The notes under the pieces were generated by a model. It searched no databases. It saw only the letters and a program-made list of their open reading frames with translations, and had not been told where the DNA came from. Shown piece after piece: positions 1 through 11,249 of a stretch of DNA of 64,000 nt. The position numbers and the translations under genes were made by a program. Position 1 is the stretch's first letter. Each line of letters opens with the position of its first letter. This DNA is from Calycina herbarum (lineage: Eukaryota > Ascomycota > Leotiomycetes > Helotiales > Pezizellaceae): the NCBI GenBank assembly GCA_001414485.1, contig LLEY01000104.1, positions 155,289-219,288 on the forward strand, given 5' to 3'.

Positions 1-2687
1 CGGGTACGACAAGGTCAGCGATGAGAAATTGGCCTGGCGCAAGTTGGGCGAGAAGTTCCAGCTGGGCTCCATGCAGCTGCCCGCGCTGGCTTTTGCCCTC
101 AAGACTGTATATTATAAGAACCTGGCGGCGTACGAGATCTCGACGGTCCACGGGAAGGAGCCGCCGCCCAAGGAAATCCTAGAACATCAAACGGCGAGTG
201 GTGGCAGTCTCTTGACGCGCACCGTCGACAACTGGAAACCTCGTAAGGAAGCAAGCACTGGAAATGAGCAGTCAGAAGCTTCGGGTGACGACGGCACACC
301 AGCCAGAGATAGAAATGGGAGTGAAGAAACCCCAGGTTCCGGGTCGAGAGCAACCAGAGGATTGCGCCAGGCTCCCCCACAAAGAATATTGTTCCAACCC
401 GATACGCAATCATCGCGACAAACCCGACACCTTTCCAACACCTCGCATGCCTCCTCGCCTCAACACTCCTCACACCAACAACAACATCCTCGCGGCGCTT
501 CTACCTCATTCAATCCTTCCACCACCTCTGACAGCATGTCACTCGCGGTAGCAAACTACGAGCCAAGGCCTCAGATGCCTTTGACTCTCCGTCCGGTCAC
601 TACGCCAGCCAACAATCCCCAAGGATTCGCGCATCTTCAGAGGGTAAAGGAGGCCGCCCTAGCCGCAGCAACCAGACCGGCTCCCAATCTTGCAAATAGA
701 GGTGTTATGCTCCCTGGCTGTAAGTGAATCTCTTTCTCATTCAATCCACCAGCACTAACCATCCTGATAGCTGGCTTCGATGGCCCAAATATCTACGTTC
801 GATGCTTGTGCGCGTTAAAATCCGGCATATCTTCCGAGCAAGACTACGCTTTACACCACCTGGTCAAAATATCGATGGAGAGAGGGGACAAATACCGTTT
901 TGAATCGTTTCCTGGATTGGCAGAGGCATTGACCGAGAAACTGTTGGAAGTCGGCTCACTATTTTATCAGGTCAATTGGCAGGCTTCATACACAGGAGAA
1001 GATAGTCCGAATAGTCCGAATATTCTCAACGGAATTGATGGCACACCAGATATCTTGCAACGAATTTCACAACTCCCCAAATTAGATATCGACGACAATA
1101 TACAGACGGAAAAGTTTAGCGATGCTCTTCTCCAGGTCAACGAGGCGGCTTTGACGATGAGAAATATGATCATGCTTGAGGAAAACGCATTATATGTTTC
1201 AGAAATGTCCCCGTTACGAGACTGGCTAAGCATCGCTCTCAGTCTCCCAGAAGTCGACAGTGTGGTAGAGCTGAAACACTATGCACTTGATATCTCGGAG
1301 CAAATTACGAAATACCTACACTTCGACCAGACTGACCCTCTTTACGTGTCACTCTTGGCTCAGATCAATTCCACCGACCGAGGAGCCATTCTAACGTCAC
1401 TGCGGGCCATTAGCAGAATCTCTATGAACCTGGAAGAAAACAATCTTCTCAGAGGAGTTCCCGTTGGTGTTATACAGAATATCATGGATTGGATTCTTCT
1501 CAACGATGAAGACCTTGTTCACGCATGCTTGGATTTCTTGTACCAGTACACGGCCGTGGTTGACAATGTTGATTTCCTCCTCACCGAAGTGCAGGTTGAA
1601 CCACTTGTTAACCAACTCACACGTCTCCTGTCACACGGCGCCAAAGATATTATCAAGGAGATGGTTCGCATACCAGAAACGAGAAAACCTGCCCCGAAAA
1701 GTATCGCCCCAGTTCCTAGTGACCTTCTCGCCAAGCTTCTCACGTTGGAAGAACCAGAACGCAGTTCACAATGGCTACGTTGTCTCTTTGAAGAAGACCG
1801 CGAGGAGTCGATAACTCAAATTGCATTATGGACCGCCTACCAAAACCAGTTCCTCCCAACAATTCAGCAAACCGGAAGACAAATTCTCCCAGCTGCCGAT
1901 TTCATCAAAAACGTCAGCACTACATTCGCGGAGAAAGCAGCAGCACAAGTTCAAACTGGAGATACCCCGAGGTTCGTCATCAAAGGCATCAGAATGAGAA
2001 GTGTTCCAGTCAACATGGACGGCGAAGAATACATCCAATGCCTATGGAACGTCCACAACAAGGATTCCTCCGTTGGATCCTGTGGTGCATATTTCAACAA
2101 CCCATCAGATGTCTTCTACCACATCCTCCAGACCCATCTCCACGCTGAAAAATCACCCGATGGAAATTACCAACCAACAAGAGCCGTTCCCCTCGCCTGC
2201 TACTGGGGAGAATGCTCCGGCTACCAACATTCCCCTGCCCAAAAACTATCTCAACTAGGTGCTCACATTAAACTCCATCTACGTCCACAATCCTCCAATA
2301 ATACCACCGATGGCCAACCACCTGCTAAGAGAATAAAGCCCTCGTACGTCATTCCCGCTGTCAAGCAACCATTCCACTGGGCTGTCACACCAATGGATGA
2401 GCGACATGATGCTGCGGGCATCCCTCTCAGCGCTGTTCTTGTGCTGAGAAATCTCGCGAGAAATATTGGCAAGACGGAGGCGGAGGATATATATACGAGG
2501 GAATCTGGGATTTCGTGGGTGGATCGGCTTTTTAAGCCGCTTGTTCCTACTTTTTATGAGGTTATGGCTCATAATCGGTCTTTGGTAAGTTCTTTCATTT
2601 CTGCTTCTTGTGATGTGAAATTTTTACTGATGTGTTTTGCAGGCTCAATATATGACTGATTTACTGAGTTCGATCAATGATTCTTAA
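1..2687 (+). CDS. RSC9: RSC9-like ARID-domain subunit of an RSC/PBAF-type chromatin remodeller, 5' partial
   Basis: Probable subunit of a SWI/SNF-class (RSC) nuclear chromatin remodelling complex. The gene enters from the left edge in the frame starting at base 2, so its N-terminus is missing. Exons: 1-719, 771-2584 and 2643-2687, with GTAAGT donors and ATAG/GCAG acceptors; the visible part encodes about 858 residues. The first residues (GYDKVSDEKLAWRKLGEKF) look like the second half of an ARID DNA-binding domain. A long Ser/Gln/Pro-rich linker follows (about residues 45-230), then a helical repeat-like body. Near residues 660-760 are two Cys/His finger-like segments: CLWNV...C...H..H and CYWGECSGY...LGAHIKLHL. 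ARID plus C-terminal C2H2-like fingers is the layout of fungal Rsc9 and animal ARID2. The family call is firm; the complex assignment is from family knowledge. The last exon adds only 14 residues. Confidence 0.85.
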
Positions 2688-3674
2688 TCTTGACAGGCGG
2701 GACTGGTGGTGGATCTTGGTACGAATAGTAGAATTGGTGTATTTTGATTTGATTGATGCCCCCTGGCGTTTTTGGAGCTGGCTGGCTGGTTGGTTGAGAA
2801 TGGATTTTTACCCTTTTTTTGTTGTTGAATTTGGCGGGGCGTAGAGAATGAATGGCATACCCATGGCCTCTGATATTTTATGTATGATATCAACCTTTTT
2901 GAGAAAATGAAAGTCTGAGATTGGCTTTTCCCTTTTGAGCAATGATCAGGTCTCACGTGTATACATCTCGTGATATCCCCTCCGCTGTTTATCCTAGAAA
3001 GACCTAGTAAAATACATTCTACTAAGAAATTCGATTACTTGATTAAAATAAAAGAAGTTATGAAAAGACTTGGGATGGTGGTTATCTTTCGTTACTTTGT
3101 TGAGTTTGATTTAAAGTTTGAGATGGTTTATTCAATTTTATGGAAAATAGTTAGGTGGAAGGGGTTTAGGTTCGTTGAGTTAAGACGACCTAGGTCCTAG
3201 CTTCTGATTCTTATGTGTGGCAGTGATTTCGAAAAATGAAGTTTGAGATAGAGATGTTCATGGAAGTATGCCAATGCTCAAGCGAGCTACAAGCGGTGAC
3301 CTTGGGCAGATGTCAGATAAACATTAGCTTTGAGGCATTGAAGGACCAACCTATGGCTGGCATGCGATTTTTTGGCATTACTTGGCTTTGTGCTCAAAAT
3401 ACTTCCAAATTCGAAACTATACTTCATTTGAAAATCATGCTGTACCCGTAAACAGCTCGGTCATGTCTTTGAACTCGAATTTCCAAACAAACGTGTACTT
3501 GAATTTTAACTGAAATCTCGGGTATCTGATAGCCAATAGAGCCACGCCCGTCGTTTAGGTTCAGCCATTATTGGCCAGCCAATAATCCTCCCAAGAACCG
3601 GAACCCGGGTTCAAAGATCCATCAACACCAACCCTTCCCTGATATATAAACCCCCAAAGCCCCACCAAAAATCT
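2688..3674. other. Convergent intergenic region with no gene seen
   Basis: About 1 kb between the 3' ends of the RSC9-like gene and the transcription-factor gene. The short reading frames here lack recognisable protein character. A TATATAAAC motif lies near 3643-3651, but no plus-strand gene starts downstream of it, so it is not called a promoter. Confidence 0.5.
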
Positions 3675-5339
3675 CTATCCCATCGATCGTCCAGAACCAT
3701 AGTAATTATCATAGAAATAAGGTTCTCGCTCCGCGGCATTAACTATTTCCTCATTCATTAGTCTTCTCCCCCATCACCACCATCACACCATTACCAACAA
3801 AGAGAGGAAAAAAGGAAAGAGGAACTTACCAATAGTCATAAACATAACTCCAAACTCATCCGCCTCCTCCAACCACCGTTCCGTCCGCTCATTAACCGCA
3901 ATTCCCTCGCCGATCCCCATAAACTCACCCTGCAAGTACCCATACCCCTCCCAGCCCTTCAACCACCTCCCGTATTTCTCCTCCCATTCCTCTTGGTTTT
4001 TTGCTTGCCACAGGTATTTTGCTGCCGAGGCTGGCATGAAACCTAGTTCTTCGCAGGCGAAGGAGGGGAGACAGTGGTAGATTGAGTAGCACCAGTGGAT
4101 TAGGTAGAGGGTTAGGACTGAGCGACGGGTTGCTTCTGTTTGGATCCATTTGTGGTAGGGAGGGAGGGTTTGTGTTCGTTCGGAGGGGAGCACGAGGGAG
4201 AGATCTACGAAGTGGTAAACGAGGGTTTGGATTGCGTTGAAGATTTGGGTGTCGAGATAGGGGAGGGTGTCTGAGGGGGAGCGTTTGGATGGGAAGAGAA
4301 GCATGAGCATGTAGATTGTTAGGGCTTGGAGGCTTGCCAGGAGGGTGTCTTCGTTGTAGGACCAGTACTATTTTATTCGTCAGTATCTTACTGCATGTGA
4401 ATTTGTTGCATGTGAGGCTTGGATGGGCGAGGGAGGGAACTCACTTCTTTGAAAATCTTTTGCATCTCTTTCATAATCGTTCTCTGTACTATGTCTCCCG
4501 ACACTGCGCTCTCACAATACCACATTTTACACAGCGTAAAGCACTTCGCCAAAGGCATAACAAGTGGGGCTTCTGCATGTCGGGGATGGATGATAGGTGG
4601 CAACTGCAACTCTCTAGCCATCATGCTCGGCCAAGTTCTAAGAACCCTAAATAAGAATTCCATACTATGTTTTGTGAGAGGAGGGGTGGTGGTAGGATTA
4701 GGATAGAAAGCCAGACTCCAAGGATCATTAATCAAATCCAACCCCGGACTACGACCCTCAGAACTGGGATTCGTGAATTCCCCATCGCACTCTGGTGTTT
4801 GATTTTGGTTTGCGGAGGGGGAGTTGATGATTTCCGGTATCTCGGATTGTGTCGTTATGGAAATTATTTCTTCGAGAGTGATAAATTCATCGAGTGCGTT
4901 GGTGGTTTTTGAAGACGAAGAACCCATTCCCATTTCGATGTCGGGTACTATCCTATCGGTATTTGGCCGCCTCGTGGTGACCATTTCCAAAAACGCCTCT
5001 TTCCCACTATTCGCTTGCGCATCCCCCTCTCGCTCTACAGAAGGGGGGAATTCACAGTTTACATCCCGTGAAGTACAACTGCCGCATTTGGGGCGTCGTA
5101 AATCACATTTAACCTTCATCCCCGCACATTGCAGACAGGACCTCTTTCTTAAACTTGGTCGGGGTCCGTTTATACATCTTTTGCCATGTCTTACTAGGGA
5201 TGATTCTATTTCGAAAAGTGTTTGTCAGCATTCATTGAGTTCTTATTCTATTATCTTGGGATTTATAGAAAAGGGGGCTTGTACTTTTACTGAAAGTCCT
5301 TTGGCAGATTGAGCATTTGAGATCATGAACCGTCATCAT
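3675..5339 (-). CDS. Transcription factor with N-terminal C2HC finger and Zn2Cys6 cluster
   Basis: Predicted nuclear DNA-binding regulator. Reconstructed exons: 5339-5285, 5205-4445, 4367-3830 and 3742-3675 (473 residues); the last exon is the least certain. Exon 1 encodes LKCSICQRTFSK and joins across an 79-bp intron to KSSLVRHGKRC, giving a C2HC finger (C9, C12, H25, C29). The binuclear cluster follows at once: C42-x2-C45-x6-C52-x6-C59-x2-C62-x6-C69. The longest simple reading frame starts at the ATG at 5119, but that would lose cluster cysteines 1 and 2, which lie upstream at 5137-5126, so the upstream exon is needed. Beyond about residue 190 the protein resembles the fungal transcription-factor middle region (LALTIYMLMLLFP-like helices). 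A finger directly followed by Zn2Cys6 is a known ascomycete regulator class. The target is unknown. Confidence 0.8.
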
Positions 5340-6001
5340 TTTGGATGAGGATGAGATGGAATGATTTGTCTTGGATTGAAAGGCGAGATTGGTTCTTCAA
5401 TCAAATACTTGAGACTATACAACAGTACTTCCCTTGTCGTTAAATCCAATTCATTCACAGCGCTCAAGGGTTTTTGTGTAGGTAACCAACAGAGCAGGGG
5501 ATGGGAATTATTCAGCAAATCTTACAAGATCATCGCGATGCCAAGATTCGTAGTCCCCACTCTTCTCAGCAGTGCTATTTGGTACTCGGAATTCCGAGTC
5601 TTTTCTTTCTCGGACTTGCCCTTTCGATATAATTACTGCTTTGAGGCTTAATAGTGTGGGCTGAAACTTCGTGTTTTTGTTTGATATTTGGAATAGACGT
5701 TGGGATCGTTACAAATACGAAGTAAGAGAAGCGGTAAGTGCCTATTTATCTGCGATCGTTTCGTTATTTTGCTTCGTCATCATGGAGTCATTGTTTGTTT
5801 TGATTTCTTCGATATATGAGGTGTTAGAACTTGCTTTTTGTTGATGGGGTCGAGATACAGGTTCATTAAATGAAATTCAACTTCTCTTCTTGAATACCAA
5901 CTCCAAAACCATCCATTCCACCCCGAAACCCCATCACCTCTCATCGCCACAATCACTATTCACTCTTTTCCCTACACCAGTTATCAAATCATACTGCAAA
6001 C
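5340..6001. other. Divergent intergenic/promoter region
   Basis: A 660-bp spacer between the minus-strand transcription-factor start and the plus-strand glyoxalase-fold gene. It must hold both promoters. No convincing TATA box or longer repeat was recognised. Short reading frames in it are composition noise. Confidence 0.5.
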
Positions 6002-6486
6002 ATGACAATAAACCACCTTTTCCTCCTAATTCCCTCCTCACAAACCCCCACCCTCCGCAAATTCTACGCCGCAGCCCTGAAACCCCTCCTTTACACCGAA
6101 TTGATCGTTGCCCACAACGAAACTTACATTGGCTACGGAAGCGACTACCCCTATCTCTGGCTCAAGTCTCTCCCCGAAGGAGCGATAACAGTACCAACAC
6201 ATGTAGCTTTTGATGCTCCAAGCCAAGAAGCTGTGGATGAATTTCATAGAGCTGCCTTGTGAGTTCTCTCTCGTTTCTATTTTTAAGAATGTGATAGAGC
6301 ATGTGGGAGGGGGGAGAAGTACGTGAAATTGGAATACGAGCTGATGAAGTATGGTATAGGGAAGCAGGTGGTACGGACAATGGGAAGCCGGGTATTAGGA
6401 AGGAGATGAGTAGGCAGCCATATTATGTTGCTTTCGTGAAGGATTGTTTGGGGAACAATATTGAGGCTGTTCATGTTGTGAAATAA
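6002..6486 (+). CDS. Glyoxalase/bleomycin-resistance (VOC) fold protein
   Basis: Small vicinal-oxygen-chelate fold protein of 127 residues. Exons 6002-6258 and 6360-6486, with a GTGAGT donor and TATAG acceptor. The join gives FHRAALEAGGTDNGKPG, then YYVAFVKDCLGNNIEAVHVVK. That is the characteristic C-terminal half of fungal single-domain VOC proteins: an xHxxAL-x-AGGxDNGxPG turn, then YYxAFVxDxxGNNIEAV. The start ATGACAATA has an A at -3. VOC proteins use a metal or a bare pocket for diverse chemistry; no specific substrate can be read from the sequence. Without the splice, the first frame would run out right after HRAAL, so the intron is well supported. Confidence 0.85.
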
Positions 6487-6675
6487 GATTGGTTGAAAAG
6501 CTCAGGGTCATGGTTAAGGAGGTGGCCTGCTCTTAGAGATTGACCGTACCATGAAGGGGAAATGATATCTTCTACAAACAAGAACTTCTAGATAATTTAG
6601 CAATACCGAAACCATGTTCCCACCTCTCTATCTCGCCCCGGAATTACTTGCTAGCTTGCTTACTTAACACATTCA

Positions 6676-7538
6676 TTACTTACTTTCAACCTCCCCCCAT
6701 ATCCTCAAAATCTCATCCGCCATCTTTTTGGTCTCCGCCTCCGCTGTTGGAAGCCTATGTCCAACCCCAAACTCCAACTTCCTACTCCTCTCCTCATCAA
6801 AGAACCCCCCAAAAAGGGTCCTACTACTCTCCCTCCACTCGTCCTCCTCACCAATAACATGCAGCGTCGGAGTTTGCACCTTCTTCCCCTCATCCTCGAC
6901 CCGAATCTCCGTCATAGGCGGACTTATAGCATTACAAATAACTCCAAACTTAAAATTCCATCCCGATTCCTCGCCTTTAAGCATCTGTTCCCATAGTAAA
7001 CCAGCACCTAGTTTTCCTCCTTGACTGAAACCTAGAAAGCCAACAACGGTTCCTAATTCCGCTTCGGAGTTTACCCAGTTGACAGCCCTAGAAACCTGGG
7101 AACGGGTTTCTGGTGGCATGGTGTTGATGTCTTTATCGCCTTTGAACCAGCGGAAGTAGGGATCGCAGCCCTCAAACGTGGGCATTACTCCTGCTCCGGC
7201 TCCGGTTACACTTGGGCCGTCGAGGAAGACGAATGTGAAGTGAGTTGAAAGAAGTCGTTGAATTCGGAGGGATTGGATGTTGAATACTATGTTTCTGGTT
7301 AGTACTTTCTCATGATTCTTTTTTATTTTTAGGAAAATGAGAGTTTCGGTAACGGGGAGGAAGAGAAACACGTGATTAAGCAAGGCAATTGATATTTCGG
7401 GAATTGGGATTTTGAGAGATAAAATTTACCAGTCGCGTTACTTCCACCTCCATGAAGACAGAGAATTACAGGGAGAGGTGCTCCCAAAGTCTCTTGGGTA
7501 CTAAGACCCAATTTGAGGTATGAAGGGAGGAATATCAT
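6676..7538 (-). CDS. FSH1-family serine hydrolase
   Basis: Alpha/beta hydrolase of the FSH (family of serine hydrolases) group, probably cytosolic, 239 residues. Exons 7538-7430 and 7286-6676 (GTAAAT donor, CATAG acceptor); the join restores SNATVFNIQSLRIQRLL. Visible catalytic features are the oxyanion-side LHGGGSNA, the nucleophile elbow GFSQGG (Ser about 124), Asp about 185 in GEEDEW, and His about 213 in GVGHRLP. The FLDGP and PYFRWF segments are also typical of fungal FSH proteins. A longer upstream reading frame exists, but the ATG at 7538 sits just before the conserved beta strand and gives a normal family length. The gene ends 189 bp from the convergent glyoxalase-fold gene. Some homologues act in polyketide pathways, but no such pathway is visible here. 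Confidence 0.85.
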
Positions 7539-8425
7539 CTTGAGTGGGATGATTTGCACAACCGAGAAGCGTTTCTTGCGCTTAAGCTTTGACCAATATC
7601 GGGGTTCAAGATCGGAAACCCAAAGGTTGCCTATTGCCCTTGATCCCCGAGATGGGACGGGGCTGAAATTGCTTGGGAAAGAATGGCAAAGCGCTTGCAA
7701 ATGAGCTGAGAAAGAAGCTGAAGCATTTGAAGATATGAGGGAGGAATGAAATGAAATATAAATCGCGAACAGGTAAAGTTTCAACGATATTGTACGGAGT
7801 ACCGGTATCCTCCAAAAAGTTGAAATCGGGGGCTCAGCTTGTTGGTAAGCTGACCTCCGAACATGCAGCTTCCACGAGCTATATTTAGATTCATTTTTCG
7901 GTTGTGCAGCAGAATCTTCTTCCGTATATGGAAAAATTGGTTGAGAAGGGTTTATATCTTTCGGGAAACTGATGACGCGGAGGCTCTTTGAATGGTATTA
8001 CCTAGTAAGGTTCGAAGATTGAGTGGTCGAAAACGATATCACGTGAGAACTAAAGACATGATCACGGATTCCGGATAAATATTTCCACTCTTCGTTCTCT
8101 CTTTCTCTCTTGCACACAGAAACTTAAACTATGGGTGCCATGGAATCGTTTCTTGTCGGGCAATCTACCCCACACGTACAGTGTGAAGCAACCGCCACAC
8201 GAAGCCAATTTTTCACTGCCGGCCAAGTCCAGCCAAAGGTTACCCCGCCTTACGGTTGTTGGCGGCTTCGGATGGCTCATATCAAATTAGTAGGTACTTA
8301 AGGTGGTACGGAGCTGTTTCTTCAGCTCTCCCTCACTTCTTTTTCATTTCCTTGCAAGTATTTTCGTTAAAGTCCAGGGTATAATTCAGAAAAAACACGA
8401 AATTTCAACACAAGAATCAATCAAA
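7539..8425. other. Divergent intergenic region between hydrolase and alcohol dehydrogenase
   Basis: An 887-bp spacer serving the 5' ends of two divergent genes. It contains several pyrimidine-rich stretches on either strand (for example around 8090-8120 and 8320-8350). No RNA gene or repeat was recognised. Confidence 0.45.
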
Positions 8426-9539
8426 ATGACCACCAACGGACCTCTCCCGGAAAAGCAGAAAGCTGCCCAATACTCATCAAAGACAAACACAATTTCCGTC
8501 AACGAAGTTCCCCTCCCAACACCAAATAAAGATCAGCTCCTCATAAAAGTTGTTTCCGCATCATTATGTCACAGCGATGTAATGCTTCTTGAACCCAATG
8601 ATACAGGCCTCATTCTCGGTGACGGAAGACCCATTACCATCGGTCACGAGGCAACTGGTACAATTCTCAGCGTCCCTGATTCTTGCACAGATCCAACACT
8701 TAAAGTTGGTGCCAAAGTTGGCTTTCTCTGTCCTGAAAATGTCTGTTATGAATGTGCAGGTTGTCAAATTCATAACGCCTGGTGTGCTGATGGAAAGGTT
8801 TCTATGGGTGGTTTCGGACATGATGGATTCTTCCAGGAATATGTTACCTCGCATTGGAGAAATGCGATTGTTCTTCCGGAGGGATTGGATGTTTATGAGG
8901 CGGCTCCTCTGTTCTGTGCTGGTGTGACGAGTTGGCAAGGTGTTACGGAAGCTGGAATCAAGCCCGGAGAATGGATGGCAATCGTCGGGTGTGGTGGTTT
9001 GGGACATCTTGGTAAGTCTTTTCCTCCGCTGAGATGAAATCTTGCTAACAAAGTCAGGTGTAAAATATGCAAAAGCTTTGGGTTATAAAGTCATAGCCAT
9101 TGATCTCTCCGATGTACAACTCGAAGAAGCCAAGAGCTCAGGCGCAGAATACGCATTCAACCCAATGTCCGACAAAGAGTACCTCACCAAAGTGAAGGAA
9201 GTAACAGATGGAGGTTGCCATGCCGCAGTCAACTTCACAGCTTCAAAAGCAGCTTACGATTCAACACCAGCTTTACTACGGGTCGATGGAATCATGATGG
9301 TTGTGGGTATCCCCGCCAAAGGGATCACGATCAACGCCCTAGAATTTGCTCTTGGGAAATATCGCATTAAGGGTGCCAACAACTCAGTCCCTCAAAAGAT
9401 GGGTCCTTGCATTGAATTCTCGGCGAAACATAACATCAAGCCTCACGTTAAATTTCACAAGATCGAGCAGATTAACGAGATGATTGACATTATGCATTCT
9501 GGGAAATCGGCGGGACGATTGGCAGTCAAATTTGATTGA
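8426..9539 (+). CDS. Zinc-dependent alcohol dehydrogenase (medium-chain reductase)
   Basis: NAD(P)-dependent alcohol dehydrogenase of 355 residues. Exons 8426-9011 and 9058-9539; the GTAAGT...TCAG intron falls inside the cofactor fold. Zinc ligands: Cys48 in SLCHSDV, His74-Glu75 in GHEATG and Cys164 in FCAGVT bind catalytic zinc. A structural-zinc cluster is visible as C107-x2-C110-x2-C113-x6-C120, one residue shorter in its last gap than the usual spacing. The Rossmann signature GCGGLGHLG lies at about 188-196 and is completed by splicing, followed by VKYAKALGYKVIAID. The start MTTNGPLPEKQKAA is preceded by TCAAA and is preferred over an upstream in-frame start because the family N-terminus begins here. 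The best family match is fungal AdhP/ADH1-like dehydrogenases. The substrate cannot be determined. Confidence 0.9.
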
Positions 9540-10518
9540 AGTATTATTCATGATAACGAGATCTTCACTACTTTCAACAATTTTGTATATAATTCATCTT
9601 AGAAATCCTCAAGCACATGTAAATTCTTCATGTGATGTTACTTCCCCGCAACCCCATACCCCGCTTTGCTGGCTATCCCCAGCCCCCTTATTAGTTCCCG
9701 AGCACCCATCGCTTCCGCGGCTATCAAATTCCGGGTTGGAGAGAAGAACGCCAGTATGGATTCTTAGATAAACACGTAGTAGGAAGTTCTGTGTCATAAG
9801 TTCTCAGCTCTTTTGAAGTTCGCAGCTTACCGGTTATTCCGAATAAGCTAGGGGTAGTAAGCCATAACTCTTCGAGTAAGCTGCAAGAACGGATAAGCTG
9901 CAATGACCAAGTAAGCTGCCACTTTTGACGAGCAAGCTCAACCAGCCGAGTAAGCTGTAGAAATTCTTGGTACGCTACAGATTTTGAATATACTTGTTTC
10001 ACGAGAACAAGGACGTGGATGTCGGTGACGGTAGATATTGCGCCAAAGTATAATCCTTATCTTTGCGGCCACCGAAGATGTTCGTCGTATGATTTCTAAT
10101 TGATAAAATTATACGAAAAATTTAGGATGATTGAATCTAAACGTAAGGCACCCGAAAAGATAAGGTTTTGATTGTTCTAGGAGTCTGAAACATTTTCATC
10201 ACACCCATTGTGAACGAAGTCGCGAACTATTGCTATTTCCCGCTCAGGCCTATGTATTTTTAAACTAATAACAATGTATGGTTTACCTACAAATAGACCA
10301 GTGTTATTGAGGGTCCTTTACGGCTATACCATAAGCCACCAACAATCACCAACACTACTACGTAAATCTAAGCGCGCCAACACTTCAAAAGAAAGACTGT
10401 CACAATTCTCTACATTTCGCTGAAAATACAAAATCCAATCTATCTGAAAACTTAGTTAGCTCAAGTTCATCATTCGCGCACTCATTCAATAAGTTCCCAA
10501 TGAACAAACCTGCCCCAA
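9540..10518. other. Intergenic region containing a degenerate AAGCT repeat
   Basis: No gene is recognised in this 980 bp. The stretch 9825-9976 has a recurring (T)AAGCT(G) word, listed separately. The remainder (9980-10500) is ordinary unique sequence with no coding character. Confidence 0.5.
9825..9976. repeat. Degenerate short repeat with core AAGCTG
   Basis: AAGCT or a close variant occurs at 9845, 9859 (AAGCC), 9878, 9895, 9913, 9934 and 9952, then ACGCT near 9972: spacings of 14, 19, 17, 18, 21, 18 and about 20 bases. Copies commonly extend to GTAAGCTGC or GAGTAAGCTG. An inverse copy (GCAGCTTAC) precedes them at about 9825. It looks like a decayed minisatellite or a cluster of binding sites. 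Confidence 0.55.
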
Positions 10519-11249
10519 ATGTCGACTCTTCATCCCAATAATTGGTTCAATCGGACAACACGAAAACCCGCAAAGCTACGTTAGATCGACCAGACTCCTG
10601 AACAGCTTGCGGAGCCTACCTCCCCGCCCTTCTCCATATTGCTAGAATACCTCCACTCATCATCAGATCCCAACAAAGTAGCCATGGACCTTGTCAAGCC
10701 CTTACTGGACGAATGTATGCTTGATTTAGATTAGCGCCAACCTACGTCGGCACAAGTCTATCTTTGGAGGATCTTTGGAGAAATGTACAACATGGTGGAA
10801 CAACTGCAATATGACCACCCATGGATTGAACGCCTGGTAGAGCTCATGCAAGCTCTTAGAAATCAGCCCACTCCCACTCCGCTAAATGCCGTATTTGTAG
10901 CGCACTATGATATCCACGCCGACGTGGTACTCACATGGCACCAATTTCCGACATTTCTAGCCAAGGAACGACAGGATTTTGAATATAAAACCAGATACGG
11001 GCAGATGACCTCGAATTATACTTGGTTGGGCATCAATCAATTTCTTTCACTGGTTGTCGCCAAAGAAGTCGCCGAGCCGTGGACAACCGAAATGCTGGCT
11101 AGAGCGGGTTTTAAAGTTTTGGAATGGACTCTAGAGATTGGGAGGGGGCCGGAGGACAACTTGGGAAATTTGCGGAAAGGGGTGATCTAAGTAAGGAAGC
11201 GAGGACGTGGGCTTTGAAGACGGCAAATTCTATGGCTAGCTCAGACTAA
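10519..11249 (+). pseudogene. DUF3632-like gene broken by in-frame stops and a frameshift
   Basis: Family of unknown function. From the ATG at 10519 one frame reads through 11187 with protein-like sequence, including FSILLEYLHSSSDPNKVAMD, a WRIFGEMYNMVEQLQYDHPW segment, LVELMQALR and YTWLGINQFLSLV. These match the order of segments in fungal DUF3632 proteins (LLxYLxSS; Wxx..Y.HPxxxxLVxLLxAL; W..INxF). Two TAG codons interrupt it, at 10582-10584 and 10732-10734. Near a G-rich run at about 11180 the frame changes: the original frame stops at TAA 11190, while the +1 frame continues with DLSKEARTWALKTANSMASS to TAA at 11247-11249. TAG at Gln/Trp-like positions would fit a mild RIP event, but composition is otherwise normal. 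A tiny intron could hide the second TAG but not the first. Confidence 0.6.

Noticed and set aside
99..473. 124-codon minus-strand frame at the left edge
   Set aside because: It is the shadow of the RSC9-like coding exon, whose protein continues across splices.
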